A stretch of DNA of 12,195 nucleotides from an uncultured Oscillospiraceae bacterium (GTDB lineage Bacteria > Bacillota > Clostridia > Oscillospirales > Acutalibacteraceae), in the NCBI GenBank assembly GCA_902489595.1, contig CABUAS010000054.1, forward strand, positions 1 to 12,195. The letters run 5' to 3'. Under the pieces are notes generated by a model. It was not told the DNA's origin and made no database searches. It saw nothing but the letters and a program-made list of their open reading frames with translations. Both the position numbers and the translations under genes were made by a program. Below are positions 1 through 7,212 of the stretch, in pieces. The stretch's first letter is position 1. Each line of letters starts with the position of its first letter.

Positions 1-48
1 CAATAGCAAATAATTATATTTTATTTATCGTTTTAAGGAGTGATCATT

Positions 49-1416
49 ATGTCATCAAACTACATTTCTCCTATTTCTATGGAAGCTATTTCTAATTTAT
101 GCAAGGAACTTGAAAAAAATAACTCAATCAAGCCAAGTGATTTTTCACGCTATCATGTTAAGCGCGGTTTAAGAAATGAAGACGGCACAGGCGTTATGGC
201 AGGTCTTACAAAAATCTGCTCTGTTGAGGGTTATTATGTTCTTGACGGCGAGAAAGTACCGAAAGAGGGTAAACTTTCTTACAGAGGTTACGATATTAAC
301 AAAATAGTTGAAAACTGCAGAAAGGAAGACCGTTTCGGTTTTGAAGAAGTTGTGTGGCTGCTTCTTTTCGGCGAACTTCCTACTGCCCAACAGCTTGAAT
401 CGCTTTATGAAGTTATATCCGTATGCCGTGAACTGCCCGATGATTTTGTTGAAGATCAGATTATGAAACACGCCTCAAGGGATATTATGAATAAAATGGC
501 AAGGTGTATTATGTGCCTTTATTCATATGATGAAAATCCCGATGATATTACAGTGCCCAATGTTCTTCGCCAGAGCCTTCAGTTAATTTCTCAGGTTCCG
601 ACAATTATGAATACGGCATATCAGGTAAAGAGAAGAGCGTTTTATGATAAATCAATGTATCTTCACCCGATAAAGAAACATCAGTCTACGGCACAGTATA
701 TTCTTTATTCACTTCGTGCAGACAAAAAGTTTACAGATGAAGAGGCAAAACTGCTTGATATTATGCTGATTCTTCACGCAGACCACGGCGGCGGCAACAA
801 TTCTACATTCTCAACGCGTGTACTTACTTCAAGCGGAACAGATACATATTCTGCTATTACAGCAGGTTTCGGCTCGCTTAAAGGTCCTCGTCACGGCGGT
901 GCGAATATCAATGTCGCCCATATGATGAACGAGATTATGGCAAATGTTTCAGACCCGTCAGATGAAGGTCAGCTAAAAGATTATCTTTTAAAAATTCTTA
1001 ATAAAGAGGCAGGCGACGGGCTTGGTCTTATTTACGGTATGGGTCACGCCGTTTATACTGTTTCCGACCCGAGAGCGGTTATCCTTAAAAACTGTGCAAG
1101 AGAACTTGCATATAAAGCAGGTTTTGAAAAAGAATTTACAACGCTTGAAAATATTGAAAAATTAACGCCCGATTTGCTCCGTGAATTTAAAGGTGAGGAT
1201 AACGGAGTATGCGCAAATGTTGATTTGTATTCAGGTCTTGTTTACAAAACTCTCGGTATTCCCGAGGATTTATATACTCCTCTTTTTGCAAGTGCAAGAA
1301 TAGTCGGTTGGTGTGCGCACAGACTTGAAGAACTTACTACAAGCAAAAAAATTATCCGTCCGGCTTATAAGAGCGTTTGCAGGAAAAGAGATTATACTTC
1401 GTTGATTAACAGATGA
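49..1416 (+). CDS. gltA: Citrate synthase (citrate/2-methylcitrate synthase family)
   Basis: Condenses acetyl-CoA with oxaloacetate to citrate in the cytoplasm; in fermentative Clostridia this usually feeds 2-oxoglutarate and glutamate synthesis. The 455-residue protein carries the family's active-site regions: HADHGGGN with His246, GMGHAVY with His333, and NVDLYSG with Asp392, matching the His-His-Asp catalytic set. GPRHGGAN (279-286) and SDPRA (339-343) contact substrate and CoA in the family. The start is ATG 49, which has AAGGAG at 35-40 eight bases upstream; an in-frame GTG at 40 overlaps that ribosome binding site. At ~455 residues it is somewhat longer than the ~370-residue Bacillus type, mainly through an N-terminal extension. 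The usual Glu after the first catalytic His is Gly247 here. Methylcitrate synthase activity cannot be excluded. The next gene starts 13 bases after the stop, suggesting cotranscription. Confidence 0.93.
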   Translation: MSSNYISPISMEAISNLCKELEKNNSIKPSDFSRYHVKRGLRNEDGTGVMAGLTKICSVEGYYVLDGEKVPKEGKLSYRGYDINKIVENCRKEDRFGFEEVVWLLLFGELPTAQQLESLYEVISVCRELPDDFVEDQIMKHASRDIMNKMARCIMCLYSYDENPDDITVPNVLRQSLQLISQVPTIMNTAYQVKRRAFYDKSMYLHPIKKHQSTAQYILYSLRADKKFTDEEAKLLDIMLILHADHGGGNNSTFSTRVLTSSGTDTYSAITAGFGSLKGPRHGGANINVAHMMNEIMANVSDPSDEGQLKDYLLKILNKEAGDGLGLIYGMGHAVYTVSDPRAVILKNCARELAYKAGFEKEFTTLENIEKLTPDLLREFKGEDNGVCANVDLYSGLVYKTLGIPEDLYTPLFASARIVGWCAHRLEELTTSKKIIRPAYKSVCRKRDYTSLINR

Positions 1417-1429
1417 AAAGAGTGATAAT

Positions 1430-2269
1430 GTGAAAAAAACAGTAAAAACAGTACATAATTTTATTGTTTTTGCATTAACACTTGTTCTTGTGGTTTTAAG
1501 AAGTGTTCAGATTTTTCTTTATACAGACAGTTTTGGGTTAATCGTTAAGGGTGCAGAGGGCACGATTGCATTATTCTATGCGGCAGCAGTTTTGCTCTTT
1601 GCCGAAATTATGATTTTTTTCGGTAAAAAACGTGTAGCCGATGTGCAGAAAAAAGCATCTGGATTGTTCGATGAAAAGAGCAGACTTTTGTTTACAGCAT
1701 CATCTCTTGCGGGAATTTCGATGTTCTGTGATTTTATTTTCAGAATTATCATCAGCTATAATTATATTTCAGGCGTACTTTACGCGAAAATGAATTATTT
1801 TATTCCGCTTTGCATTTCTGCCGCTTTCTCACTTTTCTGTTCATTCTATTTTATTGCGCTGGGAATTTCGTTTAAATCCGATAAATATATTTTAAGAGAT
1901 TTTAAATATCTGCATATTATTCCGCTTTTGTGGGCGGTATCGGTGCTTTTGACCTGTCTTACCGAAAATGTTGATGCTGTTTACGGCGAGGAAAAACTGC
2001 TTCATTATATTGTTCTTGTTCTTGCGATTGTATTTTTGGTTTTGTTTATTATTTCGTCAGAGAATGAAACATATATTGTGCCCCTTTATACATTCGGCAT
2101 TGCCTTTTTCGTGTTTGCCGTTTTGATTTCCGTGCCGAGGATTATTGCTTTTATCGGCGGAGCAGATTTTAATTATACCGATTTTTCATCGGTTCCGTAT
2201 TTGTTTACGGGCATTTTTGCCCTTTCTGTTTCAAAAGTATTATCGGGGCAGAAAAAGAAGGATTCATAA
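1430..2269 (+). CDS. Unrecognised polytopic membrane protein, about eight helices
   Basis: I do not recognise the family. The 279-residue protein is strongly hydrophobic, with about eight candidate membrane helices near residues 10-30, 45-65, 86-110, 121-147, 160-178, 190-209, 216-242 and 250-270. There is a Lys-rich cytoplasmic-looking loop at 66-84 and a Lys-rich tail (QKKKDS). No signal peptide, cysteine motif or nucleotide-binding motif is visible. The start is GTG 1430 with only a weak purine-rich stretch upstream. It lies 13 bases after citrate synthase, and its stop codon directly abuts the GTG of the AEC permease, so the three are probably translated from one message. Position suggests a partner of the permease or a role in organic-acid handling, but that rests on context only. 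Confidence 0.75.
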   Translation: MKKTVKTVHNFIVFALTLVLVVLRSVQIFLYTDSFGLIVKGAEGTIALFYAAAVLLFAEIMIFFGKKRVADVQKKASGLFDEKSRLLFTASSLAGISMFCDFIFRIIISYNYISGVLYAKMNYFIPLCISAAFSLFCSFYFIALGISFKSDKYILRDFKYLHIIPLLWAVSVLLTCLTENVDAVYGEEKLLHYIVLVLAIVFLVLFIISSENETYIVPLYTFGIAFFVFAVLISVPRIIAFIGGADFNYTDFSSVPYLFTGIFALSVSKVLSGQKKKDS

Positions 2270-3202
2270 GTGTTTTTGGAAAATTTAAAAACTATAGCGC
2301 TTCAGGTGCTGATTTTATATCTTATTGCAGGCATTGGCTTTGCGGCAGACAAAACCGGTATTTTTACGAAAAAAGATTCCAAAAAGGTTATTGATTTGCT
2401 TTTCAATATTATTCTGCCCATTGCCATTATTCATACTTTTATGACTATGGAATATACGCCGAAAAGGGTAAAAGGGCTTTTTATTGCTTTTGCCTGTGCG
2501 TTTGCAACACATCTTTTCGGCATGGGCATATCTGCACTTACTTTCAGAAAAAGAAACAGCCTGCTTGAAAAAGGTATTTATCATTATGCAACCGTTCTTT
2601 CAAACGCTGCTTTTCTCGCACTGCCGCTTGCGAAAAGCGTTATCGGTGATGAGGGCGTGTTTTACTGCGCCGTTTATGTCGGTGTGTTCAACATAATAGC
2701 GTTTACATACGGTATTCACGAAATAAGCGGTCATAAGGCAAAAATTGATTTTAAGAAAATCGTCTTGAACCCGGGGTCAATATCTGTTTTAATAGGTGTT
2801 CCGCTGTTTTTATTACAGCTTAATATACCTTATTTTATCAGTTATCCTATGGATATTGTCGGCTCAATCAATTCACCGCTTGCAATGATTGTTTTCGGCA
2901 CATTTCTTGCAAATGCAAACTTTAAAAATATGTTTGTAAAAAAAGAAATTTACTTCGTTTCGTTTTTAAGGCTGATATTTATTCCGCTTTGTATGATGGG
3001 GCTGTTCCGACTGTGCGGCGTAACAGGCGATTTGCTTGTTGCGATGACGATTTCAAGTTCTGCACCTACGGCAACAAATACTGCGATGTATGCCTCTAAA
3101 TATGATAACGATACGGCACTCGGCTCTGAAATAGCGGCGCAGTCAAGCGTGCTTTCAATAGTAACAATGCCTATTATTGTGGCGCTTGCATATGTTATAT
3201 AA
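2270..3202 (+). CDS. AEC-family (auxin efflux carrier-like) permease
   Basis: A membrane transporter of the AEC family, whose bacterial members include malate and malonate permeases (MleP, MdcF). The 310 residues fit the family. The N-terminal half has GIGFAADKTGIFTKKDSKKV (21-40) followed by a helix with NIILPIAIIHTF, the usual first repeat. The second half has NPGSISVLIGVPLFLL near residue 167. The C-terminal region, SSAPTATNTAMYA followed by an SEIAAQSSVLSI stretch, is the family's conserved closing pair of helices. About ten membrane segments are apparent. GTG 2270 immediately follows the preceding TAA, with AAGAAGGA at 2254-2261 within the previous gene as ribosome binding site. Linkage to citrate synthase makes a di- or tricarboxylate substrate plausible, but specificity cannot be read from sequence. 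No clear terminator follows. Confidence 0.85.
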   Translation: MFLENLKTIALQVLILYLIAGIGFAADKTGIFTKKDSKKVIDLLFNIILPIAIIHTFMTMEYTPKRVKGLFIAFACAFATHLFGMGISALTFRKRNSLLEKGIYHYATVLSNAAFLALPLAKSVIGDEGVFYCAVYVGVFNIIAFTYGIHEISGHKAKIDFKKIVLNPGSISVLIGVPLFLLQLNIPYFISYPMDIVGSINSPLAMIVFGTFLANANFKNMFVKKEIYFVSFLRLIFIPLCMMGLFRLCGVTGDLLVAMTISSSAPTATNTAMYASKYDNDTALGSEIAAQSSVLSIVTMPIIVALAYVI

Positions 3203-3236
3203 TTGTAAAATTTATCTTAATTTAACAAATTTCGCT

Positions 3237-3264
3237 TTGATTTTTAACAATTAATTGTTATTAT
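3237..3264 (+). promoter_or_regulatory. Candidate promoter for darA-holB-ricT
   Basis: TTGATT (3237-3242) and TATTAT (3259-3264) are separated by 16 bases, about 50 bases before darA. Nearly the whole spacer is occupied by a perfect palindrome. A consensus TTGACA at 3269-3274 lies downstream but lacks a matching -10 at the right distance. Confidence 0.4.
3245..3260. repeat. Perfect 16-bp palindrome, possible operator
   Basis: TAACAATTAATTGTTA reads identically on both strands and sits between the candidate -35 and -10 boxes upstream of darA. A repressor bound here would block the promoter. The region is AT-rich, so chance occurrence is not excluded. Confidence 0.45.
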
Positions 3265-3297
3265 AGAGTTGACATATTATTCGATTTTGTAAAAAAC

Positions 3298-3309
3298 AAG
3301 GAGGGTGAT
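3298..3309 (+). promoter_or_regulatory. Strong ribosome binding site of darA
   Basis: AAGGAGGGTGAT is almost the full complement of the 16S rRNA 3' end, with one extra G. It decides the GTG start at 3313 and predicts efficient translation. Confidence 0.8.
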
Positions 3310-3312
3310 AAC

Positions 3313-3636
3313 GTGAAATTAGTAATAGCGATTGTTTCAAATAAAGATGTAGCAAAAATTCTTGATATATTGGCAGAATATGATTTCAGAGCAACAAAAG
3401 TTTCAACAAGCGGCCAGCTGCTTGAGGGCGGTCATTCCTGCTTTTTCATAGGAACGGAAGATGAGAGGGTAGAAATCCTGCTTGGTATACTTAAAGAAAA
3501 TGTAACAAAACGAATTGTTAAAAGCCATGGTGTCAGTAGCACACTTGCAGGAACACTTTTAAAACAGCCTGTTGATGTTGAGGAATACGGCGGAGTAGCG
3601 TTCGTTGTTGATGTTGAAGATTTTGAAAAATTCTGA
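3313..3636 (+). CDS. darA: Cyclic-di-AMP receptor, P-II-like (DarA/PstA)
   Basis: A 107-residue cytoplasmic protein of the DarA/PstA family (B. subtilis YaaQ), a trimeric P-II-like fold that binds the second messenger c-di-AMP. The N-terminal KLVIAIVSNKDVAKILDIL, then the short strand-rich FRATKVSTSGQLLEGGHSCF (26-45) and IGTEDERVE (46-54), match the family. The last part (residues 91-107, EEYGGVAFVVDVEDFEKF) is the usual closing strand and helix, so the protein is full length. GTG 3313 is fixed by the strong ribosome binding site. It is followed by holB after nine bases and by ricT, the same neighbours as in Bacillus and other Firmicutes, where yaaR lies between darA and holB; yaaR is absent here. 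The downstream target of DarA is unknown. Confidence 0.9.
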   Translation: MKLVIAIVSNKDVAKILDILAEYDFRATKVSTSGQLLEGGHSCFFIGTEDERVEILLGILKENVTKRIVKSHGVSSTLAGTLLKQPVDVEEYGGVAFVVDVEDFEKF

Positions 3637-3645
3637 TTATTTGCT

Positions 3646-4635
3646 ATGTATTTTAAAAAGTTTTTAGGCAATGAAAAAATTAAAGAGCAGTTGTCTTACC
3701 TTGTGTCAGCAGGCAGACTGCCGCACGCAATCGTTCTTGAGGGCGAAGAGGGTATAGGCAAAAAAACGCTTGCAGGCGAAATTTCCGCTGCGCTTGTTTG
3801 CAGATCAGGCGGTGAAAAGCCGTGCTGTTCCTGTACTGCGTGCAGTAAGGCTGAAAAGGGCTATCACCCCGATATTATAATGTGCGGCCCTGAAGACGGC
3901 AAAAAATTCATTTCGGTCGGTGCAATCCGTGATATAATAAATAATGCTTACATTGCGCCGCTTGAATCCGATTATAAAATTTATATAATTGATAAAGCAC
4001 ACTGTATGAATGAAAGTGCGCAGAACGCCATACTTAAGATACTTGAAGAACCGCCGTCTTATGTCGTGTTTATTCTTTTGGTTGAGGCTCGTTCAATGCT
4101 GCTTGAAACAGTGCTTTCAAGGTCTGTTGTGCTTAGCGTTGAGGGAGTTTGTGAAAAAGACGGTGCTGATTATATCACGGCAAACTGCGATGTGGATTAT
4201 AATACTGCAAAAGATGCTGTAACAGCATATAAAGGAAATATCGGAAAGGCAATGGCAAGCATTAAAGGCGGCGAAATGCAGCGGCTTTTCGACCTTGTTA
4301 ATTCAATCGGCACTGCGCTTATGGCTGATAATGAGTATGAACTTATGAAAGTGCTCGGCAGTTTCAGCAAAGATAAGAATAAAATCGGTTTATCATCTGT
4401 TCTTGCAATGCTTAAAACAGTGTTCAGAGATGCACTGGTTTATAATAAAACAGGCGAGTGCATTTCAGGCAGAAAAGATTTGGCAGGCGCTCTGCGCAGC
4501 AAATATACAGATGAAAAACTTTTTGCGCTTTATAATGAAACAGAAAACATTATTGAAATGGCTGAAAAAAACGCCAATCAGGCGCTTCTTTTAACAAAAA
4601 TCTGCTCGGGGCTGAGAAAGGCGTCGGGCAGATAG
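3646..4635 (+). CDS. holB: DNA polymerase III delta' subunit (clamp loader)
   Basis: The delta' subunit of the clamp-loader complex, which opens and places the beta sliding clamp during replication. The AAA+ N-terminal domain shows GEEGIGKKT (33-41) at the P-loop position. A zinc-binding module is formed by Cys52, Cys60, Cys63 and Cys66. IIDKAHCMNESAQNAILKIL (114-133) lies at the Walker B and sensor region, and EEPPS (134-138) follows. The Walker B acidic pair is degenerate (DKAH), as expected for a subunit that does not hydrolyse ATP. The SRC motif reads SRS (158-160), so its usual Cys is replaced. The C-terminal third is the helical collar domain. The 329-residue length is typical. The start is ATG 3646, nine bases after darA with no strong ribosome binding site, suggesting translational coupling. 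Confidence 0.9.
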   Translation: MYFKKFLGNEKIKEQLSYLVSAGRLPHAIVLEGEEGIGKKTLAGEISAALVCRSGGEKPCCSCTACSKAEKGYHPDIIMCGPEDGKKFISVGAIRDIINNAYIAPLESDYKIYIIDKAHCMNESAQNAILKILEEPPSYVVFILLVEARSMLLETVLSRSVVLSVEGVCEKDGADYITANCDVDYNTAKDAVTAYKGNIGKAMASIKGGEMQRLFDLVNSIGTALMADNEYELMKVLGSFSKDKNKIGLSSVLAMLKTVFRDALVYNKTGECISGRKDLAGALRSKYTDEKLFALYNETENIIEMAEKNANQALLLTKICSGLRKASGR

Positions 4636-4646
4636 GGGGATATATA

Positions 4647-5498
4647 ATGATAAAGGTAATAGGAATCCGCTTTAAGGAAAACGGTAAAATGTATTATTTT
4701 GACCCGAAAAATTTTGATATAAAAAGCGGAGACTGGGTAGTTGTTGAAACGGCAAGATGCGTTGAATGCGGCTTTGCAAGCGAAAATGTAAAAGAAATTG
4801 CAGACGATGAAATTGTTTCTCCGCTTAAACCCGTTTTGCGTATTGCAACAGACAGGGATAAAAAAACAATGCAGGAAAATAAGGCTCTTGAAAAAGAGGC
4901 TTACGGCATCTGCCTTGAAAAAATAGAAAAACATGGTCTCGATATGAGCCTTACAGAGGTTGAATATGCGTTTGACCGCTCAAAAATTATTTTTTATTTT
5001 ACATCAGACGGCAGAGTCGATTTCCGTGAACTTGTAAAAGATCTTGCGTCGTCGTTTCATGCGAGAATTGAACTTCGTCAGATCGGTGTAAGAGATGAAG
5101 CAAGAATGCTCGGCGGTCTCGGTATCTGCGGCAGACCGTTTTGCTGTTCAACATTTCTAAATGATTTTCAGTCTGTTTCAATCAAAATGGCAAAGGATCA
5201 GGGCTTAAGCCTTGCACCGGGCAAAATCAGCGGAACATGCGGCAGGCTTATGTGCTGCCTTAAATATGAGCAGAATGCGTACGAGGATTTGCAGAAAATT
5301 ACACCGAAACGCGGTGTAGTTGTAGATACGCCAGAGGGCAGGGGCACGGTTGTTGATGTTGCGCTGCTTACAGGCAAACTGAAAGTTAAGCTTGACAGAT
5401 TTGAGGACGGTGCACCTGTTACTTTCGGACGTGATGAAGTAATACCTGTTAAAAATTACCGTCAGAAAAGAGAAAATGAAGATTCTTCAAAACAGTAA
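4647..5498 (+). CDS. ricT: PSP1-domain protein RicT (YaaT)
   Basis: RicT is a member of the Y-complex (RicA-RicF-RicT) that in B. subtilis binds iron-sulfur clusters, works with RNase Y in mRNA processing, and affects competence, sporulation and biofilm formation. The 283-residue protein has a PSP1 domain over roughly residues 60-150. Its cysteines are clustered: Cys38 and Cys41 (RCVECG), Cys161, Cys166 and Cys167 (GICGRPFCC), and Cys198, Cys203 and Cys204 (GTCGRLMCC), consistent with cluster ligands. A Lys/Glu/Ser-rich tail follows. ATG 4647 has AGGGGGA at 4634-4640, which overlaps the holB stop codon, so translation is probably coupled. No recognisable ricA or ricF gene is in the window. 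No strong terminator is seen between this gene and the ferredoxin. Confidence 0.9.
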   Translation: MIKVIGIRFKENGKMYYFDPKNFDIKSGDWVVVETARCVECGFASENVKEIADDEIVSPLKPVLRIATDRDKKTMQENKALEKEAYGICLEKIEKHGLDMSLTEVEYAFDRSKIIFYFTSDGRVDFRELVKDLASSFHARIELRQIGVRDEARMLGGLGICGRPFCCSTFLNDFQSVSIKMAKDQGLSLAPGKISGTCGRLMCCLKYEQNAYEDLQKITPKRGVVVDTPEGRGTVVDVALLTGKLKVKLDRFEDGAPVTFGRDEVIPVKNYRQKRENEDSSKQ

Positions 5499-5530
5499 AA
5501 AAATTAGCGCAGCCTAACCTCATATTTTAC

Positions 5531-5559
5531 TTGCAAAACAGATAATTATAATGTATATT
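5531..5559 (+). promoter_or_regulatory. Candidate sigma-A promoter of the ferredoxin gene
   Basis: TTGCAA (5531-5536) and TATATT (5554-5559) are spaced by 17 bases, 35 bases before the ferredoxin start. Other TATAAT strings at 5547 and 5565 lack a well-placed -35, so the exact -10 is uncertain. Confidence 0.45.
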
Positions 5560-5594
5560 ATATTTATAATGTTGGTGAACGGAGGTGTTTCATA

Positions 5595-5765
5595 ATGGCA
5601 TACAAAATTTCTGATGATTGTATTTCATGCGGTGCTTGCGCAGCAGAATGTCCTGTAGGTGCTATTTCAGAAGGTGACGGCAAGTTTGAAATTGATGCTG
5701 ATACTTGCATTGAATGCGGTTCTTGCGCAGGTGTTTGCCCTGTAGGTGCTCCTTCACAGGACTGA
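5595..5765 (+). CDS. 2[4Fe-4S] ferredoxin, clostridial type
   Basis: A 56-residue cytoplasmic electron carrier that serves low-potential reactions such as those of pyruvate:ferredoxin oxidoreductase and hydrogenase in fermenting anaerobes. Reading from ATG 5595 gives MAYKISDDCISCGACAAECP and then a second copy of the motif. The eight cluster ligands are Cys9, Cys12, Cys15, Cys19 and Cys38, Cys41, Cys44, Cys48, each set in CxxCxxCxxxCP spacing. The two halves are near duplicates (PVGAIS and PVGAPS after each set), as in the ancestral duplication of this family. The ribosome binding site GGAGGTG (5581-5587) is strong. The gene has a promoter upstream and a hairpin terminator downstream, so it is probably monocistronic and highly expressed. 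Confidence 0.95.
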   Translation: MAYKISDDCISCGACAAECPVGAISEGDGKFEIDADTCIECGSCAGVCPVGAPSQD

Positions 5766-5795
5766 TTTAAAATTTAATTTTATATTAAAGCAAAT

Positions 5796-5827
5796 AGGAC
5801 TGCTTTTCGGCAGCCCTGTTTTGTTTT
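5796..5827 (+). terminator. Rho-independent terminator of the ferredoxin gene
   Basis: AGGACTGC (5796-5803) pairs with GCAGCCCT (5810-5817) around a TTTTCG loop with one A-C mismatch, followed by the T-rich GTTTTGTTTT. Confidence 0.75.
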
Positions 5828-5849
5828 ATACTGTATATTGTTTTACAAG

Positions 5850-5879
5850 TTGACATAATAACACAATATGTAGTATAAT
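5850..5879 (+). promoter_or_regulatory. Consensus sigma-A promoter of the LRR/SLH gene
   Basis: Exact TTGACA (5850-5855) and exact TATAAT (5874-5879) with an 18-base spacer, 42 bases before ATG 5922. This is the best promoter match in the window. Confidence 0.8.
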
Positions 5880-5921
5880 CATATTGCATAATCTGCAAAA
5901 ATTTTAAAAGGAGTTTAAATT

Positions 5922-5956
5922 ATGAAAAAATTGTAAGTTTATTTTTATCAGTAGTA
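5922..5956 (+). other. Frameshifted 5' end of the signal peptide (A6 tract)
   Basis: AAAAGGAG (5906-5913) stands eight bases before ATG 5922, yet that frame reads M-K-K-L-stop. With one more A in the A6 run at 5925-5930 the frame becomes MKKIVSLFLSVVMLISVFAG and joins the downstream ORF, giving a textbook signal peptide. A one-base loss in this run, a sequencing error, or a length-variable switch would each explain it. Confidence 0.85.
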
Positions 5957-7168
5957 ATGCTTATAAGTGTTTTCGCAGGCTTTGGCATTACAGCAGATGC
6001 TGAAGAGTGGGATGTTTCTGTAGAGTATTTTTATGATGATACTGATAACACTGCTGAAATCTGCGGTCTTTCCGGTAAAGACGCTCACACTGTTCGTTAC
6101 CTTGATTTGCCTACAACAGTAGGTAAAGGTAAATATACTGTTACATCTATCAGTGAATATGCTTTTTACGGTAATCAAAATATTACAGAGGTAACTATTC
6201 CCGATACTGTTACATCAATCGACGAATATGCTTTTTACGGCTGCAGCAATCTTGCGTCTGTCGATCTCGGCAACAGCGTTCAGTCAATCGGCAAAAGTGC
6301 ATTTGCCGCATCAACTGTTATTACAGTTCATATGCCGGTAAGCCTTAAATCAATCGGCGATTATGCTTTTGACCGTTGCGCAAATCTTTCGGCAGTTTTT
6401 TACAGAGGCAGTGAAAGTCAGTTAAACAATATCTATGTCGGCATTTATAATGTTCCTCTCAGCGAGGCAGAAGTTTATGTAAATTCATCATTCTGTGCTG
6501 ATGGTGAGCACGATATGTACTGGATGCATTTCAATGAATCTGCTTTCATTATGTGCGGCGAATGCGGAAAAGTTATCTATATTCTTCCTTTCAGAGATTT
6601 AGACAGTTTTTCAGCTTATTATGATTATGTTTATTATACATCAGAGATGAATTCATTCTTAAAGGGTACAAATCCGCCTGATTTCACAGAGTTTTCTCCG
6701 AAAACGCCTATCACAAGGGCAATGTTTGTAACTATTCTTTACAGAATGGCAGGCGAGCCTTATGCCGGCAATAATCATTACAAAACATCGCCGTTTACAG
6801 ATATTACAAACACAAGCGTTTATTATTACGACGCCGCTTGCTGGGCGCTTGATGAAGGCATTACAAATCAGACAACATTTAAACCGTTTGATAATGTAAG
6901 CCGTGAGCAGACTGCATCATTCCTTTTCAGATATGCAGAAAAGAACGGTCATATTAAAGATAACGATTATAAAAATGTTGATTTAACTCATTTCAGTGAT
7001 TATAAAACAATCAGCCCGTGGGCAGAAGAATCTTTGAAATGGTGTGCATATAACGGACTTATTACAGGCACACAGCAGGGCACTGCAAATCCGCAGGGTG
7101 CAACCCAGCGTATTCACGCTACAAAGATTCTCTTTAATTTCGGTAAAGCCTGCAACATCGGTTTTTAA
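5957..7168 (+). CDS. Secreted BspA-like LRR protein with SLH-like modules (start frameshifted)
   Basis: A surface protein with no known enzymatic function. As it stands the frame opens at ATG 5957 (403 residues) inside the signal peptide; the natural start is probably ATG 5922, out of frame by one base. Residues 1-14 keep most of the hydrophobic core and an Ala-rich cleavage site (ITADA). BspA-type leucine-rich repeats span about 60-150: four roughly 23-residue units with SI-x-E/D-YAF and LxxVxLP-like signatures. A short region with Cys180, His185, Cys200 and Cys203 (MCGECGK) resembles a zinc knuckle. Residues 245-403 resemble S-layer homology modules (TRAMFVTILYRMAGEP; WALDEGIT; SREQTASFLFRYA; WCAYNGLITG), which in this family anchor proteins to cell-wall polymers. 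Strong promoter and terminator flank it. Adhesion or host contact is inference. Confidence 0.8.
   Translation: MLISVFAGFGITADAEEWDVSVEYFYDDTDNTAEICGLSGKDAHTVRYLDLPTTVGKGKYTVTSISEYAFYGNQNITEVTIPDTVTSIDEYAFYGCSNLASVDLGNSVQSIGKSAFAASTVITVHMPVSLKSIGDYAFDRCANLSAVFYRGSESQLNNIYVGIYNVPLSEAEVYVNSSFCADGEHDMYWMHFNESAFIMCGECGKVIYILPFRDLDSFSAYYDYVYYTSEMNSFLKGTNPPDFTEFSPKTPITRAMFVTILYRMAGEPYAGNNHYKTSPFTDITNTSVYYYDAACWALDEGITNQTTFKPFDNVSREQTASFLFRYAEKNGHIKDNDYKNVDLTHFSDYKTISPWAEESLKWCAYNGLITGTQQGTANPQGATQRIHATKILFNFGKACNIGF
6135..6272 (+). repeat. Tandem 69-bp direct repeat encoding LRR units
   Basis: Two adjacent 69-bp units (6135-6203 and 6204-6272) share identical blocks: ATACTGTTACATC (6135 and 6204) and GAATATGCTTTTTACGG (6155 and 6224). 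Each encodes one 23-residue leucine-rich repeat. Confidence 0.8.
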
Positions 7169-7184
7169 TTAAAATTACACAAGC

Positions 7185-7212
7185 AAAACGCCTCCATTCG
7201 GAGGCGTTTTTT
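7185..7212. terminator. Bidirectional terminator between the LRR/SLH gene and trmO
   Basis: AAAACGCCTCC (7185-7195) pairs perfectly with GGAGGCGTTTT (7200-7210) around ATTC. T-runs flank the stem on both strands, so it can end both converging transcription units. The trmO stop codon begins at its edge. Confidence 0.9.

Noticed and set aside
40..48. GTG 40 as the citrate synthase start
   Set aside because: It overlaps the AAGGAG ribosome binding site that is correctly spaced for ATG 49.
3269..3274. TTGACA as the darA -35 box
   Set aside because: No acceptable -10 hexamer 16-18 bases downstream; the corresponding region is an A-run adjoining the ribosome binding site.
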